The notes under the pieces: generated by a model | Database searches by the model: none | Told to the model about the DNA's origin: nothing | The model's input: the letters and a program-made list of their open reading frames with translations, nothing else | Part shown: one piece after another, positions 62,664 to 64,000 of the stretch | Layout: the number at the start of each line of letters is the position of its first letter | Numbering within the stretch: the first letter of the stretch is position 1 | Position numbers and translations under genes: made by a program | Origin: Chloroflexota bacterium | Lineage (GTDB): Bacteria > Chloroflexota > Anaerolineae > Anaerolineales > Anaerolineaceae | DNA: 64,000 nucleotides | Assembly (NCBI GenBank): GCA_009773005.1 | Contig: WOUT01000004.1 | Coordinates: 1-64,000, forward strand | Direction: 5' to 3'

Positions 62664-63926
62664 TTATTTAGTTTGATTTTCGCTTGATCCGGTTTTTGAG
62701 GCATCAATGGGGTGAGTAAACGCGTTTTTTGTTTTTTTGGTCAATATCCTTAATATTTTTTTGCGAATCTTCTCAAATGATTTTGAAATTGGTACAGGAT
62801 GGGGAAAAGTAACCAGTCCTTCCCAAGGGTCAAGATCCATTAATTTTCGAATGATGTAGGTTGCTAAAAGTTTAAGGGAAGCCAACACAGGAGCTGAAAG
62901 CAAAACACCGATTAAACCGAAGAGGCTTGCAGAGATGAATACCATCACAAGCACTGCAGCTGGATGAACCTTCAAAGCATTAGACATGACCCGCGGGCTT
63001 ACGTAATTGTCCATAACCAAATCAGAGATCAACGCACTGCCAACCACGATCAGCGCATATGGAAGAGGTAACAAGTTGAAGTAGTTCGTTTGAAACAAAG
63101 CGACTAAGGCATAGATTGTCCATGCTACAAATGGGCCAATGTAAGGGACGAACCTGGCCAAACCTGCCAGAAGAGCCAACAAAAAGAAATATCGAACCCC
63201 CAAGCCGCCCAGGAGGATCGAATAAAAAACAACGGTAAAGGCAAAAATTAGTAACTGCCCGCGTAAAAACGCGTTCCAGATCAACGAAAGTTGTTTTCCA
63301 AGCCGATTTAGGTCCTCTCTATAATTCGGGATGGTTAACTTGATCATCCCTTCTCGCACGCCATTGCTCTCGGCCATAATAAAATAAGCGATCAAGAGAA
63401 TAAAAACGAGCCAGGTAATCGTGGAAGCAGCGCCTGAAGCGATTGATCCAATCAACGTTCCAACTTGTGACAGTATGGGTTGAACGACTCCCTGCAATTG
63501 AGTCCATAATGAATTCAGATCAATCCGTGAGAGATCAAAGGCAAAAGGACCAATTTGTAAAGGCTTAGTGGAGAGGTCGGCAAAAAAGGCTGGCAGATCG
63601 GCAAGCAAACCTTGCAAGTATTTTACTAAATTCTGGATTTGTTCGACAATGCTGATTCCGCCCCAGGTTAAAAGCGCTAACACACTCAAAAACAGTAAAA
63701 GGAAGATTAGGGTAGAACCGATCCTCCATGGAATCTTAAGGCGCCGATTTAGAAAACTTGCCAACGGGTGAAAAATATAGGCAATTAAAAAAGCCATTAC
63801 GAGCGGAGCCAGAATATTTTGAAACCGGAAGATGAGGGCTGCAATTATCCCGGCAGCGGATAATGCAACCACCAATTTTGCAGTGCTGCTCCAGTATGGC
63901 GAAGTTTGGTCTTGAGGTTCGTTCAT
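62664..63926 (-). CDS. AI-2E family permease
   Basis: Polytopic membrane protein of the AI-2E/UPF0118 family (about eight transmembrane helices). Members include TqsA, an autoinducer-2 exporter, and Na+/H+ antiporters, so the substrate is uncertain. Recognisable stretches are LIAYIFHPLASFLNRR near the N-terminus and GVLLSAPVLASLKLL near the C-terminus. I choose the ATG at 63926 (420 aa), because the TATAAT -10-like box at 63969-63964 overlaps an earlier in-frame ATG at 63965. AAAGGGA lies just upstream of the chosen start. Confidence 0.88.
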   Translation of the reverse strand: MNEPQDQTSPYWSSTAKLVVALSAAGIIAALIFRFQNILAPLVMAFLIAYIFHPLASFLNRRLKIPWRIGSTLIFLLLFLSVLALLTWGGISIVEQIQNLVKYLQGLLADLPAFFADLSTKPLQIGPFAFDLSRIDLNSLWTQLQGVVQPILSQVGTLIGSIASGAASTITWLVFILLIAYFIMAESNGVREGMIKLTIPNYREDLNRLGKQLSLIWNAFLRGQLLIFAFTVVFYSILLGGLGVRYFFLLALLAGLARFVPYIGPFVAWTIYALVALFQTNYFNLLPLPYALIVVGSALISDLVMDNYVSPRVMSNALKVHPAAVLVMVFISASLFGLIGVLLSAPVLASLKLLATYIIRKLMDLDPWEGLVTFPHPVPISKSFEKIRKKILRILTKKTKNAFTHPIDASKTGSSENQTK

Positions 63927-63963
63927 CGTTCCCTTTTTTAATAATATACTTTCAACTTCATTC

Positions 63964-63969
63964 ATTATA
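63964..63969 (-). promoter_or_regulatory. -10 box of the permease promoter
   Basis: A perfect TATAAT on the minus strand overlaps an upstream ATG that is therefore unlikely to be the translation start. No convincing -35 box is visible before the window edge. Confidence 0.45.
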
Positions 63970-64000
63970 AGAGATTAACCTACAAAAAAGAAACTGGCAA

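Overview
The window looks like a chromosomal segment of a Chloroflexota bacterium, most likely class Anaerolineae. This is inferred from gene content, not from a marker tree. The clues are a mevalonate kinase plus isopentenyl phosphate kinase pair (the alternative, archaeal-style mevalonate branch known from Chloroflexota), many surface proteins with Pro/Thr-rich linkers behind a lipobox or one membrane anchor, NBR1-Ig-like, LysM, PD40 and M23 proteins, and REC-CpaE fusion proteins. Gene density is high, junctions are often 4-bp ATGA overlaps, and I see no insertion sequence, prophage or CRISPR array.

Layout. 1-5.5 kb: lepA (cut by the window edge) and tlyA on the minus strand, diverging from a plus-strand run ubiA-like/mvk/ipk/dgt/greA. 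5.6-13.9 kb: an unknown membrane protein, then a minus-strand run ffh-rpsP-khpA-rimM-dprA-manC-topA. 14-17 kb: an M23 peptidase, a frameshifted four-TM protein and a ParA-like ATPase. 17.2-24.7 kb: degV, DUF1015, a surface cluster (PD40 lipoprotein, M23 peptidase, NBR1-Ig lipoprotein) and queG. 24.8-30.7 kb: a LysM protein, a STAS anti-anti-sigma factor, a 1409-aa protein joining an RsbW-like ATPase, six GAF-like domains and a SpoIIE phosphatase, and a DivIC/FtsB-like protein. 30.8-35.6 kb: tRNA-Leu, a histidine-kinase-like protein without ATP-binding motifs, an LCP protein, a tyrosine recombinase without its catalytic residues, and tilS. 35.7-42.6 kb: REC-CpaE, a sirtuin, mutL, a HAD phosphatase, an S41 protease and a two-S1-domain protein. 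42.8-51.9 kb: pyrG, eno, a redoxin with an in-frame UGA, a methyltransferase, family-5 UDG, queA, ruvB, upp and tpiA. 52-56 kb: rnpB and a cluster holding a Flp-type pilin fused to a lectin-like domain, a second REC-CpaE and a REC-HPt protein. 56-64 kb: a VTT-domain protein, udk, tRNA-Thr, a GT4 glycosyltransferase, dinB, a lipoprotein, a phosphoglucose/phosphomannose isomerase, a 59-aa protein and an AI-2E family permease.

How the genes fit together. Isoprenoid precursor supply (mvk, ipk) sits beside a UbiA-type prenyl-phosphate enzyme. Translation and tRNA maturation are well represented (ffh, rpsP, khpA, rimM, lepA, tlyA, tilS, queA, queG, rnpB), as are nucleotide salvage (dgt, udk, upp, pyrG), sugar metabolism (tpiA, eno, manC, the isomerase) and DNA maintenance (topA, dprA, mutL, ruvB, dinB, UDG). 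Signalling is carried by large multi-domain proteins.

The strongest unusual signal is at 46082-46546. A peroxiredoxin-like gene has TGA exactly where the family has the first Cys of its CxxC motif, and a hairpin lies at the spacing expected of a bacterial SECIS element. This is probably a selenoprotein that standard gene calling would truncate. Other points of interest are the pilin-lectin fusion locus, the one-chain partner-switching protein, the catalytically dead recombinase, a hairpin in the pyrG leader that buries a perfect Shine-Dalgarno sequence, and a one-base frameshift in a run of five Gs at 15348-15352.
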